A stretch of DNA of 36,596 nt, from the NCBI GenBank assembly GCA_003697365.1, contig RFGP01000157.1, positions 1 to 36,596 of the forward strand. The letters are read 5' to 3'. Every line of letters begins with the position of its first letter. Position 1 is the first letter of the stretch. Below, one piece after another: positions 1-8,538 of the stretch. Below the pieces are notes generated by a model, which saw nothing but the letters and a program-made list of their open reading frames with translations, was not told the DNA's origin and ran no database searches. The DNA is from Chloroflexota bacterium. Lineage in GTDB: Bacteria > Chloroflexota > Anaerolineae > Aggregatilineales > J027. The position numbers and the translations under genes are program-made.

Positions 1-1025
1 CGCAAAACTTCGTTGCCGCTGCGCCCGTCTGCACTTAAACGGATATTCATCGGTTTACGGCGACGTGGTGCCTGAATCAACCAAGCACTATCCGATTTTT
101 GCGCATCTAAGCGTGTAGAGCCATGCAACAAACGCTCAAGGCGGCGACGACGACCCTTAGCCTGAGCCGTGTTTTGCCCCGCAATATTGCGTCGAATATA
201 TTCTTGCTCTTTTTCAATAAAGGCCCGTTGCGCTTCGTATTCTTTGAGCCAACGTGTATACCGCGCTTCTCGTTGTTGCAAATAGTGGCTATAGTTACCT
301 TGATAAACCTCTAGCTCACCATAATCTAGTTCCCATATTGTTGTAGCTACTTTGTCCATAAAATAACGATCATGGCTTACAAACAATAAAGCGCTTTCAA
401 GGTCTTTCAAATATCCCTCTAGCCATTCAACAGCTTGAATATCAAGGTGATTCGTGGGTTCGTCAAGCACTAGTAGATCGGGCTTTGTCACTAGCAAGCG
501 CGCTAGAAAAACGCGCGTTTTTTGCCCGCCAGAAAGCTGCGATAAAGGACGATGAAAATCATCTTCTTCAAACCCTAATCCTTGTAAAACGCGCTTAATT
601 TCATATTCATAGGTATAACCGCCCGCATGTTCAAAGGCTTCTTGTAAGCCTCCATAGCGCGCTAAGATAGTATCTTGTTGCTCTTGATGAGCCAAATTAG
701 CTAATTGTTGTTCAAGCTCTATAAGGCGCGCTTGCATATCTAGCAGCGTTTGAATGCCTTTAAGCATCTCTTCATAGATAGTATGCTCACCGAAGAGCTC
801 TGGTCGTTGTGGCAAATGTCCAATTGTTAATCCACGTTTTAACTGCACAGAACCATCAGTGGGCGCATCTAATCCAATGAGCACATTAATGAGCGTTGTT
901 TTGCCAACACCATTTGGTCCCACCAATGCTATGCGCGCACGATGCGGTATTTCTAGTGAAATACCACTAAAAACTTCATCTGCTCCAAAAGCCTTACTAA
1001 TATTTTGCGCAGTGAGAATCGACAT
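1..1025 (-). CDS. ABC-F family ATPase, partial (3' end beyond window)
   Basis: The frame is open from an ATG at 1025 to the window edge, about 341 codons, and is missing from the ORF track because no stop lies inside the window. The translation begins MSILTAQNISKAFG and shows a Walker A (GPNGVGKTT), an ABC signature (SGGQKTRVFLARLL) and a Walker B with the ABC-F hallmark LDEPTNHLD, followed by SHDRYF and a charged linker rich in Arg/Gln. There are no membrane segments. ABC-F proteins are soluble tandem ATPases that act on the ribosome (translation factors of the EttA/Uup type or antibiotic-protection proteins). The second ATPase domain must lie outside the window, so the subfamily cannot be assigned. 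The relic of an IS200/IS605-type element lies immediately upstream of its start. Confidence 0.93.
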   Translation of the reverse strand, partial: MSILTAQNISKAFGADEVFSGISLEIPHRARIALVGPNGVGKTTLINVLIGLDAPTDGSVQLKRGLTIGHLPQRPELFGEHTIYEEMLKGIQTLLDMQARLIELEQQLANLAHQEQQDTILARYGGLQEAFEHAGGYTYEYEIKRVLQGLGFEEDDFHRPLSQLSGGQKTRVFLARLLVTKPDLLVLDEPTNHLDIQAVEWLEGYLKDLESALLFVSHDRYFMDKVATTIWELDYGELEVYQGNYSHYLQQREARYTRWLKEYEAQRAFIEKEQEYIRRNIAGQNTAQAKGRRRRLERLLHGSTRLDAQKSDSAWLIQAPRRRKPMNIRLSADGRSGNEVL

Positions 1026-1076
1026 GAATTAGCACATTCTAAATTGCTATTTAAGTTACCAAAAGTGCGCCCAAAG

Positions 1077-1097
1077 CCCCTAGATTTATCTATGGGG
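1077..1097 (+). repeat. Left-end-type IS200/IS605 hairpin
   Basis: Imperfect palindrome CCCCTAGA-TTTA-TCTATGGGG with one bulged T. An additional outer helix CGCCC (1068-1072) / GGGCG (1103-1107) surrounds it. Its stem bases differ from the hairpin at 1272-1292 by compensatory changes (TAGA/TCTA versus TGCC/GGCA), which supports selection on the structure. The 14-nt string GCGCCCAAAGCCCC at its left is repeated exactly at 34820-34833. Confidence 0.55.
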
Positions 1098-1271
1098 ATG
1101 TAGGGCGTTTGACACCTTGATGGCTTTATTTTAGAATAATTATAAGAATTCGCTATAGGTAAAATCAGGAAGTCCTGAGAGTGTATAGTGAAGAAAACGG
1201 GTTGGGGCATCAACCCTGTCGGAGACGGTGTAAGACGTGTTTCGCACGCTACCGTTGTGGATGGCAAGAAT

Positions 1272-1292
1272 CCCCTGCCTTTAGGCATGGGG
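1272..1292 (+). repeat. Right-end-type IS200/IS605 hairpin
   Basis: Imperfect palindrome CCCCTGCC-TTTA-GGCATGGGG followed by AGTATGTCAA at 1293-1302. The 23 nt from 1280 to 1302 recur identically at 34838-34860. In active TnpB systems the omega-RNA guide would be read directly downstream, here from 1303. Confidence 0.6.
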
Positions 1293-1336
1293 AGTATGTC
1301 AACTTACCATTGAGGCATTATAACGAAAATTTGTTA

Positions 1337-1383
1337 TAAAAAAACACTAAACCCCAGCTCATTGAAGTTTTGAGGGGGTTTAG
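1337..1383 (-). terminator. Intrinsic terminator of the FHA/winged-helix gene
   Basis: A perfect 9-bp stem CTAAACCCC (1347-1355) / GGGGTTTAG (1375-1383). On the minus strand it is followed by a T-rich run, the complement of the A-tract at 1337-1346. It lies about 130 nt past the stop of the minus-strand regulator gene and ahead of the minus-strand ABC-F gene. Confidence 0.75.
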
Positions 1384-1515
1384 CAGTTTGGGAGCAACCG
1401 AAAATGGTTATGGGGGGTATAAACCAACTTGGTTGTTTTGTGTCATTAATATAGCATCTTGAAGCAATAACAACATGACGCAATAACCATTGTTCCCCCA
1501 CGTGTAGGTGACAGC

Positions 1516-2181
1516 TCAGCGATTGTTTGGTGGAACGCCGGGGCGGCGATTATGGAAAATAAGGCCAAACCCTCGTCTTGTCGTAATATACTCGTGATCA
1601 GGATCAGCTTCATGTAGGCGCTTACGTAAACGACTGACCAATGCATCCATTGCCTGATCGCTGACCATCATACCTTCGCCCCAAACATGCTGACGGATTT
1701 CGTCACGAGTGACAACGACACCTTCGTTGCGGAGTAGCAGCTGTAGCAGTAAAATTTGACTAGGACTTAGTGGAGGATCAAGCCGTTTATCGTTGATGTA
1801 GCCTTCACCACGTTCAACATCAATGCGCAAACCAACATTCAGATATTGTTCAATGTCAATCTGAGAGGTTGTGGCTGGATCATCAAAAATGAGCGTAACT
1901 GTATCGGCAATTGTAAGCTCATCATTCGCACGTAATAGGTATTTTTGTTGAGGTACCATTCGTTCTTGATTTAAGAAAGTACCGTTTCGACTATCTAGAT
2001 CGCGCACTGTCAATTGGCGTTGATCAAAGTCAATTTGCAGATGTTGGCGCGAAACACCTTCGGTGTCTAGAACATAATCACATTCACGGGCACGCCCGAT
2101 GACAAAAGGAAATCGTGAAAGTTCAATTTGTCCGATGACATCATTGTTCATTTTAATATAAAAACAAGGTGCAGTCGGCAT
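1516..2181 (-). CDS. FHA domain / OmpR-type winged-helix regulator
   Basis: A 221-residue cytosolic protein with two domains. Residues about 20-95 form a forkhead-associated domain (FVIGRARECDYVL, SRQHLQI, LDSRNGTFLN), which binds phosphothreonine peptides. Residues about 130-215 are a Trans_reg_C (OmpR/PhoB) winged helix (SPSQILLLQLLL, VTRDEIRQHVWG, SRLRKRLHE, ITTRRGFGL) for DNA binding. There is no receiver domain, so input is probably a Ser/Thr-kinase-dependent phosphoprotein rather than a histidine kinase; that is inference. The stop codon is TGA, which shows that UGA is a normal stop in this genome. The start ATG at 2181 gives MPTAPCF; MNNDVIG ten residues later is an alternative. It is divergent from the epimerase gene at 2320. 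Regulatory targets cannot be read from the sequence. Confidence 0.88.
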   Translation of the reverse strand: MPTAPCFYIKMNNDVIGQIELSRFPFVIGRARECDYVLDTEGVSRQHLQIDFDQRQLTVRDLDSRNGTFLNQERMVPQQKYLLRANDELTIADTVTLIFDDPATTSQIDIEQYLNVGLRIDVERGEGYINDKRLDPPLSPSQILLLQLLLRNEGVVVTRDEIRQHVWGEGMMVSDQAMDALVSRLRKRLHEADPDHEYITTRRGFGLIFHNRRPGVPPNNR

Positions 2182-2259
2182 GGCTTATCTGCTCCGATGC
2201 ATAAATGTACATTCATTTAGATAACTAAGTATGCCGCAAAATAAGCAAAATGCGATATG

Positions 2260-2272
2260 CGTCATTATGACG
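2260..2272. promoter_or_regulatory. Palindrome in the divergent intergenic region
   Basis: CGTCAT-T-ATGACG is a perfect 13-nt dyad between the divergent FHA-regulator gene (start 2181) and epimerase gene (start 2320). It is placed as an operator could be, but no regulator is identified and no consensus promoter was matched to it. Confidence 0.3.
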
Positions 2273-2319
2273 GCTCTCCCACGTTTATTATGCAAAATCA
2301 TAGAAAAAGGAAGGTATAA

Positions 2320-3234
2320 ATGCGTATTATTATCACCGGAGGAACAGGTTTAATTGGTACCGCACTCGCTACACATCTGGTAAAAGCAGGGCATGAGGTT
2401 TATAGCCTCAGTCGTAAGCCCAGTGCTCATACCGCCCCTAGCGGTGTAAAACTTCATAAATGGGATGCGAAAACTGGCGAAGGATGGAGCGAACTCATTA
2501 CTGAAGACACAGCTATTGTAAACCTCGCTGGTGCTGGCATAGCCGACAAACGCTGGAGCGACGAGCGCAAAGCCGAGATCATCAACAGTCGGATTAATGC
2601 TGCAAATGCTGTCATCGATGCCGTACAAAGGGCAGGTATTAAGCCCAAAGTAGTTATCCAAGCCTCTGCAGTTGGCTATTACGGAAGTGATGTCGGCGAT
2701 ACTGTGCTCACAGAAGACTCTCCAGCAGGGCATGATTTTCTAGCAGATGTTTGTGTACAATGGGAAAATGCCATCCAACCAATCATTGAACAAGGTGTAC
2801 GTGTCGCTATTATTCGCACTGGTGTTGTACTGAGCATGTATGGCGGGGCATTTCCACGTCAAATATTGCCATTCCGCCTTTTTGTTGGCGGGTCGATCGG
2901 CAACGGCGAACAATACTACCCATGGATTCATATAGATGATGAAGTAGCTGCAATCACGTTTTTGCTCGAAAATGAAAATGCATCAGGCCCCTACAATCTG
3001 ACAGCACCACATCCTGTTACCAATCAAGAATTCACCCATGTTTTAGGGCGTGTGATGAAGCGCCCTGCTGTCTTTCCTGTTCCTGCAATGGTTTTCAAGA
3101 TATTGTTCGGTGAAATGTCAGTAGTATTGCTTAAAGGGCAAAATGCACACCCTGCCCGCTTAAAAGAAGCAGGGTTTACGTTTGCACATCCTGAACCTAC
3201 TGAAGCAGTCGATCATCTTCTTCATCATACATAA
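2320..3234 (+). CDS. SDR39U1/TIGR01777-type NAD(P)-dependent epimerase
   Basis: A 304-residue protein of the atypical short-chain dehydrogenase group often called SDR39U1 or YfcH. The N-terminal nucleotide-binding loop is GGTGLIG (residues 7-13). Family features include [28 protein letters not shown] and the C-terminal DUF1731-like stretch [24 protein letters not shown] supplies the Tyr of the SDR active site. The start at 2320 is backed by AAAGGAAGG upstream. Members are soluble oxidoreductases of poorly defined substrate; the plant relative GIANT CHLOROPLAST 1 and the bacterial cell-division-linked relatives give no clear reaction. The gene is monocistronic and closed by the bidirectional terminator at 3254-3287. 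Confidence 0.88.
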   Translation: MRIIITGGTGLIGTALATHLVKAGHEVYSLSRKPSAHTAPSGVKLHKWDAKTGEGWSELITEDTAIVNLAGAGIADKRWSDERKAEIINSRINAANAVIDAVQRAGIKPKVVIQASAVGYYGSDVGDTVLTEDSPAGHDFLADVCVQWENAIQPIIEQGVRVAIIRTGVVLSMYGGAFPRQILPFRLFVGGSIGNGEQYYPWIHIDDEVAAITFLLENENASGPYNLTAPHPVTNQEFTHVLGRVMKRPAVFPVPAMVFKILFGEMSVVLLKGQNAHPARLKEAGFTFAHPEPTEAVDHLLHHT

Positions 3235-3253
3235 GCGATAAATACTTAAAAGA

Positions 3254-3287
3254 AAAACGACCCTCACAAATTAAGAAGGGTCGTTTT
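3254..3287. terminator. Bidirectional intrinsic terminator between convergent genes
   Basis: An 11-bp perfect stem AAAACGACCCT / AGGGTCGTTTT with a 12-nt loop, and T-rich sequence on both strands. It lies between the stop of the epimerase gene and the stop of the minus-strand citrate synthase gene. Confidence 0.85.
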
Positions 3288-3307
3288 ATTTTGCCGATTA
3301 AGTACCC

Positions 3308-4456
3308 TTAACGATCAGAAAGTGGCACCCATGGCTTGTCAATTTCGCCCACATAATTTGCTTTAGGACGAATAAGGCGATTGTCGGCCCATTGTTCCAT
3401 GATGTGTGCTGTCCAACCGGCCATGCGGGACATCGCAAACAAGGGGGTCATCATATCGGGTTCAATGCCGATGGTGTATAGCACAATTGAACTGTAATAG
3501 TCTACATTGGCATATAGAGCACGTTCTTGGAAGTACTCATCAGCACGCGCCAAACTTTCAAGTTTTTCGGCAATATCATACCATTTACGGTTGCCTGAAG
3601 ATTCTGCTAATGCTTTGGCACGTACTTTCAAAATCGCGGCACGGGGGTCTGGTGCTTTATAAACACGGTGACCAATCCCCATAATCTTACGACCTTTTTC
3701 CTTGACTTCGGACTTGAACCAATTTTCAACATTTTCTGGCTCACCGATTTCAAAGAACATCTTCATAGCGGCTTCATTTGCGCCACCGTGCTTTGGCCCC
3801 TTTAAGGCACCAATTGCTGAGGCCACAGCACTATGCACATCAGCATCAGTACCGGTTACAACACGACTCGTAAATGTGCTCGCATTAAAGCCATGATCAG
3901 CCAGTAACACTAAATAAACGTTAATAGCGTCGATCTCGGTCTCTGTGGGTTGACGATCTTTGAACATATAGACAAAGTTCGCTGCCAAACCTAAATCAGT
4001 ACGAGGCGCAACAGGCTCTAGACCTTCACGAATGCGTGCCCACGCAGCCACCACCGTAGGAGTTTTAGCAATAAGACGTACGGCCTTATTCATATTAGCC
4101 TCAGGGGTGCTGCTAGCTGCTTCAGGATCAAGCATCCCTAAAATAGCAACCACTGCTTGTAAAACAGCCATTGGATGAGCATTCTTTGGCAGTTGTTTCA
4201 TGATATTGATAACATCAGGTTCAACCGCCGCTTGGTTTGCAATGCTCGCCGTAAAGGCTTCAAGTTCGCTTTTATTGGGCAAGCGATTATTCAATAACAA
4301 ATATGCTACTTCTTCAAAAGTAGCATTTTCAGCTAAATCTTCGATGCGATAGCCTAAATAGTACAAACGCCCATTTTGGCCATCAACTTTACTTTTGACG
4401 GTATCAGCAACGATAACATCAGCAAGACCTTTGCTAGGGGCTGGTGCATTACTCAT
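3308..4456 (-). CDS. Citrate synthase
   Basis: A 382-residue soluble enzyme condensing acetyl-CoA and oxaloacetate at entry to the TCA cycle. Catalytic-site motifs are GPKHGGANE (first His), GIGHRVYKAPDPRA (second His) and NVDYYSS (Asp), followed by the conserved FAMSRMAGWTAHIMEQ. The length fits the short bacterial/archaeal citrate/2-methylcitrate synthase group, so 2-methylcitrate synthase activity is possible. The ORF track starts at 4534, but MSNAPAPSKGL at 4456 is preferred because AAAGGAG precedes it and the upstream residues are unlike the family. The gene is monocistronic; its promoter carries a dyad in the spacer, suggesting repression or activation by a dedicated regulator. Confidence 0.93.
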   Translation of the reverse strand: MSNAPAPSKGLADVIVADTVKSKVDGQNGRLYYLGYRIEDLAENATFEEVAYLLLNNRLPNKSELEAFTASIANQAAVEPDVINIMKQLPKNAHPMAVLQAVVAILGMLDPEAASSTPEANMNKAVRLIAKTPTVVAAWARIREGLEPVAPRTDLGLAANFVYMFKDRQPTETEIDAINVYLVLLADHGFNASTFTSRVVTGTDADVHSAVASAIGALKGPKHGGANEAAMKMFFEIGEPENVENWFKSEVKEKGRKIMGIGHRVYKAPDPRAAILKVRAKALAESSGNRKWYDIAEKLESLARADEYFQERALYANVDYYSSIVLYTIGIEPDMMTPLFAMSRMAGWTAHIMEQWADNRLIRPKANYVGEIDKPWVPLSDR

Positions 4457-4785
4457 GGATGAAAATACTCCTTTACGATTTCCGAACATTTTTACTTTGA
4501 GAAAATCAATACAACTAACATCGAGGGAAAACATATGTTTTTCTTCTTACCAGAATTTGATCTGGTAGGAAGCCCTAAATGAGTATAGCATTGTGCAATC
4601 AGCACAATCAATGGATTTTAATTGCTAAGCAACACCTAATCTATATGACATTTTGCCTAAATTTGGGCAATGATTAATAACGGGGATCAATTTTGAACCC
4701 AAAACCCTATTGCATCATATTATCCTTGATAGGCGATTATCAAAACAGCGCTGTATTTGAAGAGAACGTTTAGAGAGAATTCTGT
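4457..4785. other. Divergent intergenic region, citrate synthase / ABC permease
   Basis: This 329-nt region has no gene. It holds the citrate synthase promoter with its dyad (4582-4611), a 7-bp hairpin in the citrate synthase leader (TACCAGA 4548-4554 / TCTGGTA 4561-4567), and a weaker candidate promoter for the permease operon (TTGAAC 4693-4698, 19-nt spacer, TATTAT 4718-4723). Confidence 0.6.
4582..4611 (-). promoter_or_regulatory. Citrate synthase promoter with dyad operator in spacer
   Basis: On the minus strand, TTGATT (4611-4606) and TATACT (4587-4582) are separated by 18 nt. The spacer region contains the inverted repeat TTGTGC-N5-GCACAA (4591-4607), which overlaps the -35 edge. A protein bound there would contact the same DNA as sigma factor, so regulation is likely; the regulator is unknown. 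Confidence 0.6.
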
Positions 4786-7700
4786 ATGCCACCAGTTGTG
4801 TTGTCCATAGCAGAAAGATATTTGCGGCCCGCGTTAGTTTCAACCACAAACTTCATTAGTTGGGCACCGCGTTTAGCCATTGTGCGCCTTGTCGCAAAAT
4901 GGCGTTCACTTTTAACTATTATTGTTGGTGTAATCTTAGGAGCAGGCATTGGTGCCATGGTTCCGCTTTACACCACAGCGGTTGCTCAAGTTGGTTTGGT
5001 ACAACGCCTTGAAAATGAAGCCGCACATGATAGCAATATTCGTTTAAGAACCTCTTTCAAAGTAATTGATTTCGCTTCTAAAGATGATTTCATTGCTGCC
5101 ATTGAATATCTCGATCAAGTAGTTCGTACATCAGCAGAAAAATATTTAATCGGCGAGCCCTTTGAAGGATGGCTACGAGATGAAAACATTATTACTTATT
5201 ATCGTAGCGCACCAATGGGAGTTTATGACCCCGCCGGTGATCCGCTGCAACAATTAAACCCTGCACGTGATACAGACTATGCACGTACCCATCTTTTATG
5301 GATGGAAGACTGGGAAAACCAAGTTCAAGTAGTTGAAGGGGTTCTTCCTTCTGAAAGTGAAGTTCCTGATGGGGCAGTCTTCAATGTCGCTATTAGCACC
5401 CAAGTAGCGAATGAATTCGGCTTGAAAGCGGGCGATCTAGTGACGATTGATGAGCGCCTTGATAGAAATGGCCAGCCCAAAGTTAGCCCCTTCCCTACTA
5501 GCCAGCCCTTTATTGTCCATATTAGTGCTGTTTTTACTCCAAAAGATGAAAATGCCTCTTATTGGATGGCAATGCGAGTTACAGACAATGATCCAGAAAA
5601 ATTGGATTCACCTTTGCGCGTTGTCTCCATTAGTTGGCCTGCTGAATTTTGGATGTTTACTACTCAGCAAAATGTTCTTGATTCACTAGATTATGTGCCT
5701 GAAACGCTTCCCACTATTGGTTGGCGGTTTTTGTTTAACTATGAAGCACTACCCTATACCACTATCAACGAAGCACGGGAACGTCTGCGTGAATTTCAAA
5801 ATGAGCTGTCGTTTCGTCTAGATTTTGATAATCGGGACATTATTGAACAGTTTCGTTTGGCAGAAGAGAAGAAAAATCTTGATCTGCGCTATGAATATCA
5901 TACGCGCCTCATCGACTATAGCAACACCCGCGACAATACTGATAGCGGTATCTTACAAGATTACAACAAGCAGCAATCCGTCAATTTTGTGCCCTTCCTA
6001 ATTCTATTGCTCGAAATTGGTGGATTAGTCTTACTCTTTTTACTCATCACAGCCGCCCTTGTAAGACGTGGAGAGCGCCGCGAAATTGCGATGTTACAAA
6101 GTCGTGGGGCATTTGATGGGCAAATTTTAGCCTTGCGCAGCATCGAATCTCTTTTAATTTGTATTGCAGGAGCGTTCGTTGCCCCATTTTTGACACAAGC
6201 GTTATTGCAAAGTCTAGCACCAACACTTATTGGCGTAGAACGTTTTCCTCTACCCATTACCAATACTGTTTTCGTTTGGAGCTTTGCATTAGCAGGGCTA
6301 ACCTTCATTGCCCTAACTGTATCGCTTGTCCCTACGCTACACTTACCTCTTATCACCTATGGTGGAGCAGCACTGCGTAGTAACACCCTTTCATGGATTC
6401 AGCGCTACTATGTTGATGTCATCGTCGGCATTGTTGCACTTGGTGGGTTCGGCATGTTAATTTTCCGAGACACGCCGCTTTTCGATGATCAAAGTGTTGA
6501 TCCGCTTTTGGTGCTAGCACCAGCATTGTTGTTCATCAGCTTAGCGAGCTTTGCGTTGCGCGCGTTTCCATTCATCACTCGTCAAATTGCATATTTTTCA
6601 TCGAAACGCTCCGGCATTCTAAGCGCATTAGCATCATGGCAACTGAGCCGCGAACCACTACATTATGGGCGTATTACATTTCTACTTGCCCTAGCCATTG
6701 GCATCGGTTGGTTTGCAATGACCTTTCAAGCAACTGTACAACGTAGCCAAAAAGATCAAGCGGGCTACCTTGTTGGCACTGACATACGACTTAGCGAAAG
6801 AGATACTCGTCTAAATGTTGATCGGGTACATGAACCTTCATATTATGAAAGTTTTGAAGAGGTTGAATCTGCAGCCATTGGGTATCGGCAGCGTATCAGT
6901 CTCTTAGGGCAAACGCGCAATACGCAAGGCACTTTTTATCGTGCAGGAGAAGTGCTTGGGGTAGATTATGCCGAAAACTTAGAGTCCACTATTGGCGGCT
7001 GGCGCTCTGATTTAGGCGAAGTTCTGGTGCCGCGTGGGCCAAACCAAGCTGCACAATTACCGACCGTTGGACAGACTTTGCCCATCACACCTAATAAAAT
7101 CGGCATCTGGGTTCGCCTACAAAGACAAACAGGATTACAACAAGTTAATGCTGCTTTGGCTTACACCAACATACTTTCCCGACTAACACAAAGAGTGCGA
7201 TTAGGTATCCGTCTACAAGATTCAACAGGTGCTTGGATTGTACTGCCCTTTAAGCAAGTAAGAATTGAATATCTACGAAACGATGATCCTGCTTTACAAC
7301 CTACAGATGTGAGTAGTTTACTGGACGCACCGGGCTTTGGTGCTGCATCGCACCAAGCAAGTGGTTGGGTCTATTATGAAGCAGACCTAAGTTCAATACC
7401 CTATACTCCACAGGGCAACTTGCGGCTGGTTTCTATTTATTGGGAACATCGTAGCACAAATAATGGCCCTGATTTTGGGTTGCGCATGTCTTTAGCAGAT
7501 TTAACATTATTTGATGAAGCTAATACGCCATTCCCGCTAGAAATATTAGCACAATCAGGCTGGCAATTCGTAGAAGATGCAGGTGCTGAAGCACGTGGAG
7601 ACGTAACAGTTGGCTTTGATGATCCATTACGAGACGATGTATTGTGGGTTGATTTTAGTCAAGAAGCGCAACGTACTCGTGTAGGGATCAACCTAAATTA

Positions 7701-8532
7701 CCCTGATCCCATTCCAATGCCGGCCATTGTCAGTAGTTCGTTTGCTACCCTTCAAGGCATTGATTTTTCACAACCTTCGACAGTAGTACCTGTAGATGAC
7801 GTTGGCGGAATTCGCATCTTCATTGAGCCGTTAGCTACAGTGGAATACTTTCCATCACTGTTTAATGAACAAAAGCCCTTCATTGTTGTTGATGTTCATG
7901 AGTTGATGTATACGCTAAATCAACGACCATCTGCGCAATATTACCCCAATGAAGCATGGTTAAACCTTGTAAATGATGATGTTTCAGTGAATGAAGTCAA
8001 TGCGATTGTTGACAAAATCGTTAGCAGTGATGATGGATTCATTCACACTCGCATTGTCAGCTATGCTCAAGAATTTGATGATCTTGAAGCAGATCCATTA
8101 GCTATAGGATTGTTAGGGTTAATGTTCCTAGCATTTTTGATCGCATTAGTGTTGAGCATCGTAGGATTATTAACATATGCTGCTTTAACCGCACAAGCAC
8201 GCCGCAGTGAATTCGGCGTTTTGAGAGCATTAGGATTAGCATCATCAAAATTAGTTCAAGGGCTTATCCTAGAACAATTTATTGTTGTCTTGATCGCTGG
8301 CACAATAGGTTCGTTTTTGGGCGCAGTTTTAGGTGAGTTTGTTGTGCCTACACTAGCGCTTGGGACAACTGGCGAAGGCGTAGTTCCGCCCTTTATCACC
8401 GAAGTAGAATGGAACGCTATTGCTAACTTCTGGTTAATTATGAGCGTTGTGTTGCTCTTCGTATTTTTAACCTCGTACTTCTTGATACGCCAATTATCAC
8501 TATCGCGCACATTGCGATTGGGTGAGGATTAA
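4786..8532 (+). CDS. Large ABC transporter permease with duplicated FtsX cores (1)
   Basis: A 1248-residue integral membrane protein of the MacB/FtsX-type permease superfamily. One N-terminal helix lies at about 41-63, then a large extracytoplasmic region to about residue 395. A first FtsX core begins at about 400 (FLILLLEIGGLVLLFLLITAALVRRGERREIAMLQSRGA), a second long extracytoplasmic region of roughly 450 residues follows, and the C-terminal FtsX core has the motif RRSEFGVLRALGLASSKLV near the end. The AMLQSRGA and GVLRALG elements are the coupling segments that contact the ATPase in this family. It lies 6 nt from the second permease and heads a four-gene operon with two ATPases. Members act by mechanotransmission on extracytoplasmic substrates; the substrate here is unknown. 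Confidence 0.85.
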   Translation: MPPVVLSIAERYLRPALVSTTNFISWAPRLAIVRLVAKWRSLLTIIVGVILGAGIGAMVPLYTTAVAQVGLVQRLENEAAHDSNIRLRTSFKVIDFASKDDFIAAIEYLDQVVRTSAEKYLIGEPFEGWLRDENIITYYRSAPMGVYDPAGDPLQQLNPARDTDYARTHLLWMEDWENQVQVVEGVLPSESEVPDGAVFNVAISTQVANEFGLKAGDLVTIDERLDRNGQPKVSPFPTSQPFIVHISAVFTPKDENASYWMAMRVTDNDPEKLDSPLRVVSISWPAEFWMFTTQQNVLDSLDYVPETLPTIGWRFLFNYEALPYTTINEARERLREFQNELSFRLDFDNRDIIEQFRLAEEKKNLDLRYEYHTRLIDYSNTRDNTDSGILQDYNKQQSVNFVPFLILLLEIGGLVLLFLLITAALVRRGERREIAMLQSRGAFDGQILALRSIESLLICIAGAFVAPFLTQALLQSLAPTLIGVERFPLPITNTVFVWSFALAGLTFIALTVSLVPTLHLPLITYGGAALRSNTLSWIQRYYVDVIVGIVALGGFGMLIFRDTPLFDDQSVDPLLVLAPALLFISLASFALRAFPFITRQIAYFSSKRSGILSALASWQLSREPLHYGRITFLLALAIGIGWFAMTFQATVQRSQKDQAGYLVGTDIRLSERDTRLNVDRVHEPSYYESFEEVESAAIGYRQRISLLGQTRNTQGTFYRAGEVLGVDYAENLESTIGGWRSDLGEVLVPRGPNQAAQLPTVGQTLPITPNKIGIWVRLQRQTGLQQVNAALAYTNILSRLTQRVRLGIRLQDSTGAWIVLPFKQVRIEYLRNDDPALQPTDVSSLLDAPGFGAASHQASGWVYYEADLSSIPYTPQGNLRLVSIYWEHRSTNNGPDFGLRMSLADLTLFDEANTPFPLEILAQSGWQFVEDAGAEARGDVTVGFDDPLRDDVLWVDFSQEAQRTRVGINLNYPDPIPMPAIVSSSFATLQGIDFSQPSTVVPVDDVGGIRIFIEPLATVEYFPSLFNEQKPFIVVDVHELMYTLNQRPSAQYYPNEAWLNLVNDDVSVNEVNAIVDKIVSSDDGFIHTRIVSYAQEFDDLEADPLAIGLLGLMFLAFLIALVLSIVGLLTYAALTAQARRSEFGVLRALGLASSKLVQGLILEQFIVVLIAGTIGSFLGAVLGEFVVPTLALGTTGEGVVPPFITEVEWNAIANFWLIMSVVLLFVFLTSYFLIRQLSLSRTLRLGED

Positions 8533-8538
8533 ATCAAT

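Larger units (their letters stand above)
1066..1302 (+). mobile_element. Relic or non-autonomous IS200/IS605-type element with omega-RNA-like right end
   Basis: Two hairpins of the same architecture frame this stretch: CCCC-TAGA-TTTA-TCTA-T-GGGG at 1077-1097 and CCCC-TGCC-TTTA-GGCA-T-GGGG at 1272-1292. Both have a TTTA loop and one unpaired T in the 3' arm, the layout known for the ends recognised by Y1 transposases of the IS200/IS605 family. The right end finishes GGGGAGTATGTCAA. The sequence before it reads GINPVGDGVRRVSHATVVDGK in one frame, which resembles the extreme C-terminal/3' region of TnpB genes where the omega RNA scaffold is encoded. That frame has a stop at 1176-1178, so no TnpB or TnpA ORF remains. 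It could be a PATE-like non-autonomous copy or an internally deleted fossil. Confidence 0.6.

Noticed and set aside
953-1288. 111-residue minus-strand ORF
   Set aside because: It runs through the IS relic and into the ABC-F gene in another frame, and has no recognisable family features.
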